A DNA stretch of 64,000 bases, from contig NZ_VOIQ01000006.1 of NCBI RefSeq assembly GCF_010470675.1, forward strand, positions 61,331 through 125,330, written 5' to 3'. The notes beneath the pieces are model-generated. The model was given only the letters and a program-made list of their open reading frames with translations, was not told where the DNA came from and ran no database searches. Below, in pieces: positions 25,921-35,157 of this stretch (position 1 is its first letter; every line of letters begins with the position of its first letter). The stretch comes from Desulfovibrio sp. JC010. Its GTDB lineage: Bacteria > Desulfobacterota > Desulfovibrionia > Desulfovibrionales > Desulfovibrionaceae. The position numbers were made by a program, and so were the translations under genes.

Positions 25921-27126
25921 ATGGATAACCCGATTATACTTGTACAGGCGGCATCAAGGGCATGGAGCGGCGCACCGGACTGGTGCATGAATGAAGTCGA
26001 CGGACGTCCGGTGGTAGCCTTGACCATCGAAAACGGATTCAAGGAATTTCCCGCAGCGGATGTACGCATCATCGCGCCGGAATTTGACCGTGGAGGCAGG
26101 TTGGACGAACTCCCGGCCATGTTCCCGGAAAACAAGGTCAGCGTATTTTACGGCTTTGATGAAAGCCCGCTGGAACGCATGATCGCAGCCCTTGAAGACG
26201 CAGGCGACCATGTCCCGGTTATCCGGGTGGACGGACTTCATTTCGGCTGGCTGACCGACCACGCCCGAACCATGCTCAATCAGGCATCCAAGAACGGACT
26301 GGACTGCGTTAAGACCGAAGACGATTTTCCCATCCAGCTCACATCGGATATCTACAGGCCGGGAGCACTTAAAAAAGCACTCTCCATACTTGAAGAAAGA
26401 TCCAATGGAGCTGCCTACCGGGTCCATCCCAAATTTTTCATGTTCACCGCAACAGACAAGTTCAAATGCGCCCGTGTACCCGGCCCAGCCGTCAGCGAAG
26501 AGTGGCTGAAAAAATGTCGCGAAACCGCAGAGCAGGTTTACATTGCCGGTAACATGAACGTGGACAGCAGCAAATCCATCAATGCCGGGGATCAGCTCAG
26601 TTTCCATTACGAAATGGCCCTTGATTACATCGGCCCGGATGCAGAGGTACTGGACTGCGGGTGCGGACCCGGATACGGGTCCAGAATGTTGGCCGATAAA
26701 GCGAAGAAAGTAGTCGCCGCCGATCTCGACATTGAGACCGTGCGCCGTGCCTCATCCGGCAAATATTATGATAACATCACCTTTCAGACCGGAGATGCGA
26801 CCTCCCTCGGTTTCGAAGACAACTGTTTTGACGCGGTGACCAGTTTCGAAACCGTGGAGCACGTTGATCCGGCACCCTATTTCAAGGAGATGCGACGGGT
26901 GCTCAAACCGGGCGGCTTGCTCATCTTAAGCACCCCCCAGAACAGTCTCGGACATATCCCGGTCAACTCCCAGCATCTGCACGAGTTTTCTCTGCAGGAG
27001 ATCAGCGGGCTTTGTTCCGAACATTTTGAAATAGTGAAAACCACAGGCATCAAGCAGGGACGCATTATCTTCCCCGATGATCCCAAAGGCCAGAATACTT
27101 TTATGGTCTGCCGTAAAAAGATTTAA
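25921..27126 (+). CDS. Fusion: cytidylyltransferase-like domain plus SAM methyltransferase
   Basis: A 401-residue two-domain protein. Residues about 1-200 have the layout of SpsF/acylneuraminate cytidylyltransferases but lack the (R)xGSxRLPGK nucleotide loop: the corresponding start reads PIILVQAASRAWSGAP, so CTP binding is doubtful. Residues about 225-400 are a class I methyltransferase with LDCGCGPGYGSRML, DAVTSFETVEHVDP and LKPGGLLILSTP. The first domain may bind a sugar or serve as a scaffold. Start at ATG 25921, after AAGGACAG and 13 bases past the previous stop. Followed by repeat copy D. Confidence 0.7.
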   Translation: MDNPIILVQAASRAWSGAPDWCMNEVDGRPVVALTIENGFKEFPAADVRIIAPEFDRGGRLDELPAMFPENKVSVFYGFDESPLERMIAALEDAGDHVPVIRVDGLHFGWLTDHARTMLNQASKNGLDCVKTEDDFPIQLTSDIYRPGALKKALSILEERSNGAAYRVHPKFFMFTATDKFKCARVPGPAVSEEWLKKCRETAEQVYIAGNMNVDSSKSINAGDQLSFHYEMALDYIGPDAEVLDCGCGPGYGSRMLADKAKKVVAADLDIETVRRASSGKYYDNITFQTGDATSLGFEDNCFDAVTSFETVEHVDPAPYFKEMRRVLKPGGLLILSTPQNSLGHIPVNSQHLHEFSLQEISGLCSEHFEIVKTTGIKQGRIIFPDDPKGQNTFMVCRKKI

Positions 27127-27128
27127 GA

Positions 27129-27276
27129 GATGCCTCCGGCGGCCCTGCCGGGGGCCTTAAACCCTTTTGGGAAAAGGGTTTGTTCCACTGTCGTTATCTC
27201 TAAGACTCGCGGAAGACCGCTTGCCTAAGAGCTAATGCAAGAATCCCAAAACTTTTTAGTTTGGCTTCGCCGTTTC
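27129..27276 (+). repeat. Stop-codon-adjacent intergenic repeat, copy D (long form)
   Basis: Begins GATGCCTCCGGCGGCC shortly after the stop of the upstream gene, continues with a GGCCCTGCCGGGGGCC hairpin and AAACCCTTTT / AAAAGGGTTT hairpin (27159-27181), and ends with AAAACTTTTTAGTTTGGCTTCGCCG. Between the hairpin and the end lie about 60 bases absent from copies A-C. Confidence 0.8.
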
Positions 27277-27307
27277 ATATGGCTAACCGTCAAAAGCTAA
27301 ATAACTT

Positions 27308-28537
27308 ATGCGTAAGACATTAATCGTAATAGGGGCTGGTTTGGAATCCATTCCAGTCTTGCAGAGGGCCAGCGAGATGGGCCTGTATGTGCTGGCTGTT
27401 GACGCCAACCCGCAGGCTCCCGGATTCGCCCATGCCCATGAATCGGTCATCGGTTGTGTCTACACCCCTGAAAAATCGGTTGCCGCCCTGAACAAATGGT
27501 CAGCAAAGGGCGGTAAACCGCATGGGGTCATCTGCGCTGCGGTTGATGCTCCCGGCACTGTTGCAGCAGTTGCCGATCATTTCGGACTGACTGCGGTCAG
27601 TGCGGAAACGGCCCGGCTGGCAACGGACAAAAAAGCCATGAAGGACCGCTTCAAAGAGTGCGGCATTCCCATTCCGTGGTACCGGGAAATCTTCAGCGCG
27701 GACGAACTGGCACAGCTTCTGGCTGACCAGCAGGAAACACTGGTCATCAAACCCGTGGACAGCCGTGGTGCGCGCGGGGTGCTGCGGCTTGTTTACGGAT
27801 CGCCGCATATGCCCGACCCGCAGTGGGCCTTTGAGTGCTCGCAAAAAGAATCACCCAGCGGTCGGGTCATGGTGGAAAAGTACCTCCATGGTCCGCAGGT
27901 CAGCACCGAGGGTTTTGTGGTCAACGGACAGTGCTTCTGCCCCGGATTCTCGGACCGCAACTATGAATTTCTGGACCGCTTCGCGCCGAATATTATCGAG
28001 AACGGCGGAGATCTGCCCTCTTTTCTGGATCAGGACACACAGGACGCGGTAAAGGAGCTTTCCGGCAAGGCTGCCATTGCGCTGGGCATTGAAAATTCCA
28101 TGTTCAAGGGTGATATGGTAGTACATGAAGGCAGGCCGTATGTAATTGAAATGGCGGCCCGTCTTTCCGGGGGCTATTTCTGTTCCCATGAAATTCCGTG
28201 GAATACGGGGGTGGATTTTGTAAGTACGGCCATCCGGCTGGCCCTTGGAGAGGCTCCGGCTCCTGAAAATATGATTCCGCCATTCCAGAAAGGTGTCGCC
28301 CAGCGTTACCTTTTCCCCAAGCCGGGAAAGGTAACCGCCATTGAAGGAGTGGAAGAGGCCCGGAAGATGGACGGAATCAGCATGCTGGAAATCCGCACCG
28401 CTGTGGGCGAAGCAATTTCCCCAGCCACCAGCCACCCGGCCCGGGCCGGCGTAGTCATGGCAAGGGCTGAAACCCGCGAAGAAGCCATAAAGCGGGTTGA
28501 AGCGGCTGTTGCCGCCATTAAAATCGTTACCGCATAG
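27308..28537 (+). CDS. ATP-grasp ligase
   Basis: A 409-residue protein of the PurK/CarB-like ATP-grasp superfamily. The N-terminal Rossmann-like domain (VIGAGLESIPVLQRA) is followed by the ATP-grasp core: ETLVIKPVDSRGARGV near 145, MVEKYLHGPQVSTEGFV near 192 and the metal-binding VIEMAARLSGGYF near 278. Members join a carboxylate to an amine or other nucleophile. In this operon it might add an amino acid or acyl group to a sugar amine, a modification seen on nonulosonic acids; that is inference. First gene after repeat D, with 5-base spacing to the next gene. Confidence 0.82.
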   Translation: MRKTLIVIGAGLESIPVLQRASEMGLYVLAVDANPQAPGFAHAHESVIGCVYTPEKSVAALNKWSAKGGKPHGVICAAVDAPGTVAAVADHFGLTAVSAETARLATDKKAMKDRFKECGIPIPWYREIFSADELAQLLADQQETLVIKPVDSRGARGVLRLVYGSPHMPDPQWAFECSQKESPSGRVMVEKYLHGPQVSTEGFVVNGQCFCPGFSDRNYEFLDRFAPNIIENGGDLPSFLDQDTQDAVKELSGKAAIALGIENSMFKGDMVVHEGRPYVIEMAARLSGGYFCSHEIPWNTGVDFVSTAIRLALGEAPAPENMIPPFQKGVAQRYLFPKPGKVTAIEGVEEARKMDGISMLEIRTAVGEAISPATSHPARAGVVMARAETREEAIKRVEAAVAAIKIVTA

Positions 28538-28542
28538 TTGAT

Positions 28543-30480
28543 ATGAAAATATTCGCCATATTTCATCTCAACCTCATGTTTTCTTCCATTCCCGAAGAAA
28601 GCCGTACCGAGGTTATCAAACGCTGCTATTGGCCGCTGCTGAAGCTGGCCGAAAGCGGCTTTCCTCTTGGCATCGAGGCTTCCGGGATAACCCTTGAAAT
28701 CATCCGCGATCTTGATCCTGAATGGATCACAAATTTCAAAGCCCTGCTGCGTGAACATAAAACCGAATTCGTCGGCAGCGGCTACGGGCAGATCATCGGC
28801 CCCCTTGTGCCGCCTTCTGTAAACCGGGCCAATCTCGCGCTGGGCATGCAGACCGGGCAGGAAATTCTGGATACGACCCCGCAGATCGCGCTGGTCAACG
28901 AACAGGCATGGTCCGCAGGCATGGTCGAACATTACCGTGAAGCCGGATACAAAGCCGTATTCATGGATTACGACAACCCGGCCCGCTACGCCGACTGGCC
29001 CGAACACATCCAGCATTTTCCCCAGCGCGCAAAAGGGACTGACGCTGAATCCATCCCGGTAATCTGGAGCCGATCCATGGTTTTCCAGAAGCTGCAGAGG
29101 TTCGCACACCGGGAGTTGGAACTTTCCGAATATCTTGATTACATGGAAAATCTCGGCACAGGAGACGGATGGCTTCCGGTATACGGCAATGATGCTGAAA
29201 TTTTTGATTTCCGACCCGGACGCTACAAATATGAGGCTGCCCAAAACACAGAAAGTGAATGGCAGCTGATCCGGCAGGCTTTTGAGGTGTTGAGCAAACG
29301 GGGCCATGAATTCCGGCTGCCGTCTGAGGTTCTGCGCGATCTTGATCATAATTCCGGGGGAAACAAACTGGACCTGACCTGTGCACGCCAGCCCATCCCA
29401 GTCAAAAAACAAAGCAAGTACAACATCACCCGCTGGGCACTGAGCGGACGTGATGATTTCCGGCTGAATTCACTTTGCCGGGCGGCCTGCCACAAACTTG
29501 AACAGAGGTTCACCTTTTCCAGAAACAAGGATAAATGGCGAAAACTTTGTTTCTGCTGGTCCAGCGACCTGCGCACCCACATCACCAAAAAAAAATATGC
29601 CGCAGCCCTTGCAAAACTGGAGCAACTTGCAGCTGAAACCAAAGCGGTTGTGCGGGAGCCCTCTTTTGAAATCTCCGGGATTCCCGCAAATCCGCACGGG
29701 CGCATGCTTAAAATTGAGACCGGGGCTGCATCAGTCACCCTGAACACAGCCAAGGGGCTGGCTATCCAGAAAGCATCGTTCCCCTCCCATAATGGAATTC
29801 CTTCACTCGGGACCCTTGACCACGGCTACTTTGATGAAATCGACCTCGGAGCGGATTTTTTTTCCGGACACATCATCATGGAAGGACCGGGAATCCCCAA
29901 GGATACCGATCTGGCCCGGATCACGCCGTTCATTGAGGAAACGGATGAATACATCACTGTATCCGGCTCCATCGGATTATATCAGGGCATGCTTGATAAG
30001 GTGCTGCGTATCCATAAAGGCAAGGAACAGATTGATATTCTGTACCGTTTTGCACTGGATAGCAGACCGCCGGGCTACGCACGCATCGGACACGTCACCC
30101 TGCTTACAGCAGACATGGACCCGACCCGGCTTTTCTACTCCACCTGCAACGGCGGCAGAAAAGAAGAATTTCAGCTGAACGGCCTGACCTTTGACCACAG
30201 CGACAATATTTCATTTGCAGTCTCGGCCTCACAGGGACTGGGCATGACTGATTCAAGGGTGGTGCTCGGCGGAGCGGAACGGGCTTTGGAAATCTGCCCC
30301 CTCTACCCGGAGCACGGCTTTATCACCATGGTCAAATGCAGACAGGCCGCACCTTCACCATTTGTGCGGGTCTTTTTTTCCATGCAGGAAATGGATGAAA
30401 CCAGTTTGCGGGGGTGCAATTCCGACCCCAAATTCAATTTTAGCACCGGATTCAGCATAAAACCCCTTCCCGGAGAATAA
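28543..30480 (+). CDS. Glycoside hydrolase family 57-like protein
   Basis: A 645-residue protein with an N-terminal GH57/38-type barrel: FHLNLMFSS at the start (region 1), PLGIEASGITLEI near 43, VGSGYGQIIGPL near 82, VNEQAWSAGMVEHY near 118 with the candidate nucleophile Glu, and YGNDAEIFDFRPGRY near 213 with the candidate acid Asp. The C-terminal 350 residues look like a beta-sandwich of the type that follows such barrels. No signal peptide, so it acts in the cytoplasm, odd for a degradative enzyme. It may trim, transfer or deacylate a lipid- or nucleotide-linked glycan. Its stop overlaps the sialidase-like gene by one base. Confidence 0.7.
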   Translation: MKIFAIFHLNLMFSSIPEESRTEVIKRCYWPLLKLAESGFPLGIEASGITLEIIRDLDPEWITNFKALLREHKTEFVGSGYGQIIGPLVPPSVNRANLALGMQTGQEILDTTPQIALVNEQAWSAGMVEHYREAGYKAVFMDYDNPARYADWPEHIQHFPQRAKGTDAESIPVIWSRSMVFQKLQRFAHRELELSEYLDYMENLGTGDGWLPVYGNDAEIFDFRPGRYKYEAAQNTESEWQLIRQAFEVLSKRGHEFRLPSEVLRDLDHNSGGNKLDLTCARQPIPVKKQSKYNITRWALSGRDDFRLNSLCRAACHKLEQRFTFSRNKDKWRKLCFCWSSDLRTHITKKKYAAALAKLEQLAAETKAVVREPSFEISGIPANPHGRMLKIETGAASVTLNTAKGLAIQKASFPSHNGIPSLGTLDHGYFDEIDLGADFFSGHIIMEGPGIPKDTDLARITPFIEETDEYITVSGSIGLYQGMLDKVLRIHKGKEQIDILYRFALDSRPPGYARIGHVTLLTADMDPTRLFYSTCNGGRKEEFQLNGLTFDHSDNISFAVSASQGLGMTDSRVVLGGAERALEICPLYPEHGFITMVKCRQAAPSPFVRVFFSMQEMDETSLRGCNSDPKFNFSTGFSIKPLPGE

Positions 30481-31502
30481 TGATGGTTGCCAAACGTCCC
30501 AAATTTTCAGTTTCAATTCTCGATACCAAACGAATCACCCCGCAGGAATGGGACGGCTATCAATCCTTCCCCACCATCACCTATGTGGACGGCGAGCTGC
30601 TGGTAGGCTTCCGCCGAGCAGTGAATATCAGCGAAGACCTGCGCCAGAGGATGGATCACGGTATGGCTGGAGACATCTACACCACCCGCTCCGCAGACGG
30701 AGGGCAGACCTTTTCACCTCCGCAACTTATCATCAGCCACGCGCAGGAACGGACCAATGAACATGACGCTCTGCTCACCCATCTAGGCGGGGGCAAAGTA
30801 CTGCTCATCTCCCGCACCCACACTCCAGAGCTGCGCCGCAACTTTTTTTCCTTAAGCACAGACGGCGGCGATAATTTTCCTGAACGCCAACCGCTGGAGC
30901 TGCCCGGCGGGGAGTGGGCCTCCTTCGGGCACTTCATCCCTACCCTTGATGACGAGAGCACTTTTATCGGAACCTTCTACAACGGTCCCGGCTGCGGCAC
31001 CTTCCGTTTCAATCCCGAAAGCGGAGAGATCTCCGGACAGTCGTATATCTATGAATATTTCCCGGAATACAGGCTCAACGAGACATCAATCACCCGGATG
31101 CCATCCGGGCGCATACTGGCCCTGATGCGGCAGGCACCATGCGAAGACGGCCTGTTCAAGGCGACTTCCGATGATGACGGGAAGACATGGACAACCCCGG
31201 TCCCCATCGGACTTTACGGGGAGGCCCCATCAGTCAAACTCCTGCCGGACGGGCGTCTGCTGGCTATCTATCGAGGCATGATCCGCAAAAACAAAAAATG
31301 CCGCGTGGCCCTGACTATTTCGGAGGACGAGGGCGCAACATGGAGCCGTGCGCAAACCCTTGCATGGTACAAAGGCGGACGCTTCCACGGCGGTTACGGT
31401 GATCTGGCGGTGAATGATAAAGGGCAGGTCATTGCGGTTTACTACATTTCACGCAGGCACGAAGGGCCGGTGGTGGAACGCATGGTGCTGGAACTGGGGT
31501 AA
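30480..31502 (+). CDS. Cytoplasmic sialidase-like six-bladed propeller (Asp-box protein)
   Basis: A 340-residue protein with four Asp-box motifs (SADGGQTF, STDGGDNF, SDDDGKTW, SEDEGATW), typical of GH33-type sialidases and related propellers. An early GFRRA could provide an arginine of a carboxylate-binding triad and EAPSVKLLPDGRLLAIYRG a later one, so binding of a nonulosonic acid is plausible. It lacks a signal peptide and lies at the end of an operon that begins with nonulosonate genes. It may be a transferase, editing hydrolase or epimerase rather than a scavenging sialidase. Start overlaps the previous stop. Confidence 0.75.
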   Translation: MMVAKRPKFSVSILDTKRITPQEWDGYQSFPTITYVDGELLVGFRRAVNISEDLRQRMDHGMAGDIYTTRSADGGQTFSPPQLIISHAQERTNEHDALLTHLGGGKVLLISRTHTPELRRNFFSLSTDGGDNFPERQPLELPGGEWASFGHFIPTLDDESTFIGTFYNGPGCGTFRFNPESGEISGQSYIYEYFPEYRLNETSITRMPSGRILALMRQAPCEDGLFKATSDDDGKTWTTPVPIGLYGEAPSVKLLPDGRLLAIYRGMIRKNKKCRVALTISEDEGATWSRAQTLAWYKGGRFHGGYGDLAVNDKGQVIAVYYISRRHEGPVVERMVLELG

Positions 31503-31515
31503 ATTTGAGAGGCGG

Positions 31516-32667
31516 CTATGCTGAGTTTTCTGCCAAGGCTGCTTCAACTGTTTTGACCACATAAGCCACATCGCCATCTTCCATTAACGGAAACATGGGC
31601 AGGGAGAGAATACCTTCATACGCACTCTCCGCAACAGGACACATGCCTTCATGGGTGCCGAAATTATCTTTGTAGTACGGGTGCAGATGAACGGGTATGT
31701 AATGAACCTGTACGCCAAGTCCGTGTTCGCGCAGGAAGTCAAAAAGCAGCTTACGTTTTTCACTGCGCTTTTCACCTTGCAGGTTAATAACGTAGAGGTG
31801 GTAGGCATGCTCAGCCCCGGCCTGTCTGCCGAGAGGGCTTAAGGCTTCCATCGCTGCGAATTTCTTGTCGTACATGGCCGCAATTTCACGTCTTCGCTCA
31901 ATCCATTCCGGGAGCCGTGAAAGCTGGCTCAAGCCCAAAGCACACTGAAAATCAGTGATCCGGTAGTTGAAACCCAGATCCTGCATTTCGTAGAACCAGC
32001 CGTCACGCTGCCTGAAGTCGGCAGTAATGCCGTGATTACGAAAGACGCGCATGCGCTTGTCGTAATCAGCATTACCGGTCACAGCCATGCCCCCTTCCCC
32101 GGTGGTCATGTGCTTTACCGGATGAAAGCTGTAAGTGGTGATATCGGCCAGTGATCCTACGCATTTGCCGTTAAGGGATGCGCCGATGGAATGGCAACCG
32201 TCCGCGGCAAGGAAAAGTCCGTGCCTGTCCGCTATTTCGCGTAAGGCACTGTAGTCACAGGGCTGTCCCGCATAATCAACAGCGATGATGCCTTTGGTTC
32301 TGGAAGAAATTTTCTTTTCAACTTCTGCGGGATCGATAAGCAGAGTCCGTGGGTCGACATCGGCAAAAACCGGGGCAGCTCCCATATAGGCCACGCAGTT
32401 GGCAGAAGCCGCAAAAGTCATGGGTGGAACTATGACCTCGTCCCCTTTTTGCACGTCAAAGGCGTACATGGCCGCATGCAGGGCCGCAGTTCCGCTGTTT
32501 ACCGCCACACCATGAGCAACACCGGACATATCCGCCACAGCCCGCTCGAATTCAGCCACCCTGGGTCCGGTAGTCAGCCAGCCGGAGTTCAGAGCATCTG
32601 CAACGGCTTTAAGGTCCTGCTCATCAATGGACTGACGACCGTAGGGAATCTTTTTGCAATCTGCCAC
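31516..32667 (-). CDS. pseC: PseC-type UDP-sugar aminotransferase
   Basis: A 383-residue PLP enzyme of the DegT/DnrJ/EryC1 family. The start IPYGRQSIDEQDLKAV...LNSGWLTTGP and the PLP-lysine segment TYSFHPVKHMTTGEGGM match PseC (UDP-4-amino-4,6-dideoxy-N-acetyl-altrosamine transaminase). PseC acts after PseB, whose gene lies 31 kb away at the right edge. GTG start at 32667. Last gene of a three-gene minus operon gmd-fcl-pseC (12-15 base gaps), so fucose and pseudaminic-type supply are co-expressed here. Confidence 0.87.
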   Translation of the reverse strand: MADCKKIPYGRQSIDEQDLKAVADALNSGWLTTGPRVAEFERAVADMSGVAHGVAVNSGTAALHAAMYAFDVQKGDEVIVPPMTFAASANCVAYMGAAPVFADVDPRTLLIDPAEVEKKISSRTKGIIAVDYAGQPCDYSALREIADRHGLFLAADGCHSIGASLNGKCVGSLADITTYSFHPVKHMTTGEGGMAVTGNADYDKRMRVFRNHGITADFRQRDGWFYEMQDLGFNYRITDFQCALGLSQLSRLPEWIERRREIAAMYDKKFAAMEALSPLGRQAGAEHAYHLYVINLQGEKRSEKRKLLFDFLREHGLGVQVHYIPVHLHPYYKDNFGTHEGMCPVAESAYEGILSLPMFPLMEDGDVAYVVKTVEAALAENSA

Positions 32668-32679
32668 AAGCGGACCTAT

Positions 32680-33618
32680 TTATCCGTTTTGGGTACGGAA
32701 TTCTTTATACCATTCATAAGTGTCAGCCACTCCCTCACGCAAACCGATTTTGCTTCGCCAGCCTGTAGAATGAAGCTTACCCACATCAAGCAGCTTCTGC
32801 GGAGTTCCGTCCGGTTTGTCTGTATTGAAACTTAATGTTCCTTCAAAACCGACCACATCACTGATTATCTCCGCCAGCTCCCGGATAGTGACATCTTCCC
32901 CTACACCGATATTTACCCATTGCTCTCCATCATAATTATTCATCAGGTGGATACAGGCGTCTGCCATGTCATCAACATATAAGAACTCACGCCGCGGCGC
33001 ACCTGTCCCCCAGACCTCCAGAAATGATTCACCGGCCTCTTTGGCTTCATGGCATTTACGCATCAACGCAGGCACCACATGTGAATTCTCAAGATCATAA
33101 TTGTCATTGGGGCCGTACAGGTTCGTCGGCATAACGCTTATGGCGTTGAATCCGTATTGACGTTTATAGGCCGCGCACATCTTCAAGCCGGAAATTTTGG
33201 CAATGGCGTACCACTCATTTGTCGGTTCCAACGGCCCGGAAAGCAGGCAGTCCTCGGTCATGGGCTGCGGGGCTAATTTCGGGTAGATGCAGGAAGAGCC
33301 CAGAAAAAGAAGTTTTTCAGCATCATGCCGATACGCGGCATCAATTACATTTGTCTGAATCAATAAGTTGTCGCGCAGAAAATCAGCCGGATAAGTGGCA
33401 TTGGCTAAAATTCCGCCCACCTTTGCCGCAGCCAGAAAAACATACTCGGGCTTGTTATCCTTAAAGAACTGTTCCACCTGAGCCTGATCGCGCAAATCAA
33501 GCTCTTTGGAAGTTCTGGTCAGAAAATTGCCATAGCCCTGCTTTTCAAGCCTGCGGATCAGTGCGGACCCCACAAGCCCGCGATGTCCGGCAACATAAAT
33601 TAAGGAATCAGGTTTCAT
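32680..33618 (-). CDS. fcl: GDP-L-fucose synthase
   Basis: A 312-residue extended SDR. NADP-binding [14 protein letters not shown] at residues 12-25, [15 protein letters not shown] with the catalytic Ser, and [12 protein letters not shown] with Tyr and Lys are standard for Fcl/WcaG, a 3,5-epimerase/4-reductase that converts GDP-4-keto-6-deoxymannose to GDP-L-fucose. Normal length. Directly downstream of gmd (15 bases), which makes its substrate. Confidence 0.94.
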   Translation of the reverse strand: MKPDSLIYVAGHRGLVGSALIRRLEKQGYGNFLTRTSKELDLRDQAQVEQFFKDNKPEYVFLAAAKVGGILANATYPADFLRDNLLIQTNVIDAAYRHDAEKLLFLGSSCIYPKLAPQPMTEDCLLSGPLEPTNEWYAIAKISGLKMCAAYKRQYGFNAISVMPTNLYGPNDNYDLENSHVVPALMRKCHEAKEAGESFLEVWGTGAPRREFLYVDDMADACIHLMNNYDGEQWVNIGVGEDVTIRELAEIISDVVGFEGTLSFNTDKPDGTPQKLLDVGKLHSTGWRSKIGLREGVADTYEWYKEFRTQNG

Positions 33619-33633
33619 CTGATCTGCAATGCC

Positions 33634-34722
33634 CTATTCTTGAGGTTGATGAATTTCAAAACCGCTGCGAACACACAACTCTTCCCGCTGTGCGATAGTA
33701 AGGTCTTCCTGAACCATCTCTTTGACCAGTTCACGGAATGTTATTTTGGGAACCCAGCCCAGCTCTTCCCTTGCCTTGGCGGGATCACCGAGCAGGGTCT
33801 CAACTTCGGTGGGGCGATAATATCTGGGATCGACACCGACGATCTTTTTACCGGTCGCCTTATCATAACCGACCTCGTTTTCCCTTTCTCCTTTCCATTC
33901 AATTTCCATGCCCAGTTCCTTTGCCGCAATCTCTACAAATTCACGCACAGAATGCTGCTCGCCCGTTGCGATAACGTAATCCTTGGGGGTATCCCGCTGC
34001 AGCATCAACCACTGCATCTCCACGTAATCCTTGGCATGTCCCCAATCGCGCAATGCATTCATATTTCCGAGATACAAACAGTCGCTGAGACCGAGCTTGA
34101 TCCGGCAAAGCTCTCTGGTGATCTTTCTGGTTACAAAAGTCTCACCGCGAACCGGAGATTCATGATTAAAGAGGATACCGTTGCAGGTAAACATATCGTA
34201 GGCTTCACGGTAGTTCACGCAAATCCAGTATGAGTAGAGCTTGGCCACGGCATAGGGGGAGCGGGGATAAAACGGAGTGTTTTCGGTCTGCGGGGTTTCC
34301 TGAACCTTACCGAAAAGTTCGGAAGTGGAGGCCTGATAAAATTTGGTTTTCTTTTCCAGCCCGGTAATCCTGATGGCTTCAAGCAACCGCAGGGTTCCCA
34401 GCGCGGTGACATCAGCTGTATACTCAGGGCACTCAAAGGAGACGGCCACATGACTCTGCGCCGCCAGGTTGTACACCTCGTCAGGACGAACCTGCTGAAC
34501 AATACGGATCAGGTTTGAAGCATCTGAGAGATCTCCGTAATGAAGAAAAAAACGCTTATCCTCAACGTGAGGACCTTCATAGATGTCATCAATACGCGCG
34601 GTGTTGAACAGTGAAGCCCTGCGCTTGATGCCGTGAACTTCATATCCCTTTTCTAGAAGCAGCCGGACGAGATATGCGCCATCCTGCCCGGTAACACCTG
34701 TGATTAATGCTTTTTTCCTCAT
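33634..34722 (-). CDS. gmd: GDP-mannose 4,6-dehydratase
   Basis: A 362-residue extended SDR with [19 protein letters not shown] at the N terminus, the [18 protein letters not shown] segment, catalytic Thr/Ser-Glu in [14 protein letters not shown] and [11 protein letters not shown], and the C-terminal [15 protein letters not shown] motif, all diagnostic of Gmd. Converts GDP-mannose (from ManC) to GDP-4-keto-6-deoxymannose. First gene of the minus operon. GDP-rhamnose synthesis is an alternative fate of the product, but fcl next door settles it. Confidence 0.95.
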   Translation of the reverse strand: MRKKALITGVTGQDGAYLVRLLLEKGYEVHGIKRRASLFNTARIDDIYEGPHVEDKRFFLHYGDLSDASNLIRIVQQVRPDEVYNLAAQSHVAVSFECPEYTADVTALGTLRLLEAIRITGLEKKTKFYQASTSELFGKVQETPQTENTPFYPRSPYAVAKLYSYWICVNYREAYDMFTCNGILFNHESPVRGETFVTRKITRELCRIKLGLSDCLYLGNMNALRDWGHAKDYVEMQWLMLQRDTPKDYVIATGEQHSVREFVEIAAKELGMEIEWKGERENEVGYDKATGKKIVGVDPRYYRPTEVETLLGDPAKAREELGWVPKITFRELVKEMVQEDLTIAQREELCVRSGFEIHQPQE

Positions 34723-35157
34723 ATGATTTATCCTTCCGGTGAGCGTTGTTGCTGAATGGTAATCTATTCAAATTTTTCAATACCAGCAATAGGTTGCAGT
34801 CGCAACTATGGTAGAAACATGTCAAAACAGGAAGAGCACGACAACGGAAGCAATTAGACTCCATAACAGTCAAAAAATGATAAATATGAGCATAGTATGC
34901 ACATAGACACAGCATCATAAAGAATGCTTTTCCCCTTGCCCAATCGACAGAATTTAAGATAATAGCTATTCCATACTATGTATGCCTGATTATAATTATT
35001 TTTGCCCTTGTTCAGGACATTTCAGAGGAACCAAATCTAAAATGTACCATTTTACGCCTCGATAGTTCACCTATTTCTTCATAATTAAACTTAGACGCAA
35101 AAATGCTTTTTTAAATCAGTCAAAACTAATCTGCTTTGGGAAAGGCATGGTGGAGAT
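34723..35157. other. 435-base AT-rich divergent promoter region
   Basis: No gene seen. Lies between gmd (minus) and the 1269-residue multidomain protein (plus). A short perfect stem GTTGC-AGTC-GCAAC occurs at 34793-34806 and a TATAAT hexamer at 34991-34996 without a good -35. The stretch is visibly more AT-rich than the glycan operons to its right. A change in composition here could mark a junction of horizontally acquired segments. Confidence 0.5.

Noticed and set aside
34793-34806. GTTGC-AGTC-GCAAC stem as terminator or riboswitch
   Set aside because: Only five base pairs and no T tract; likely chance.
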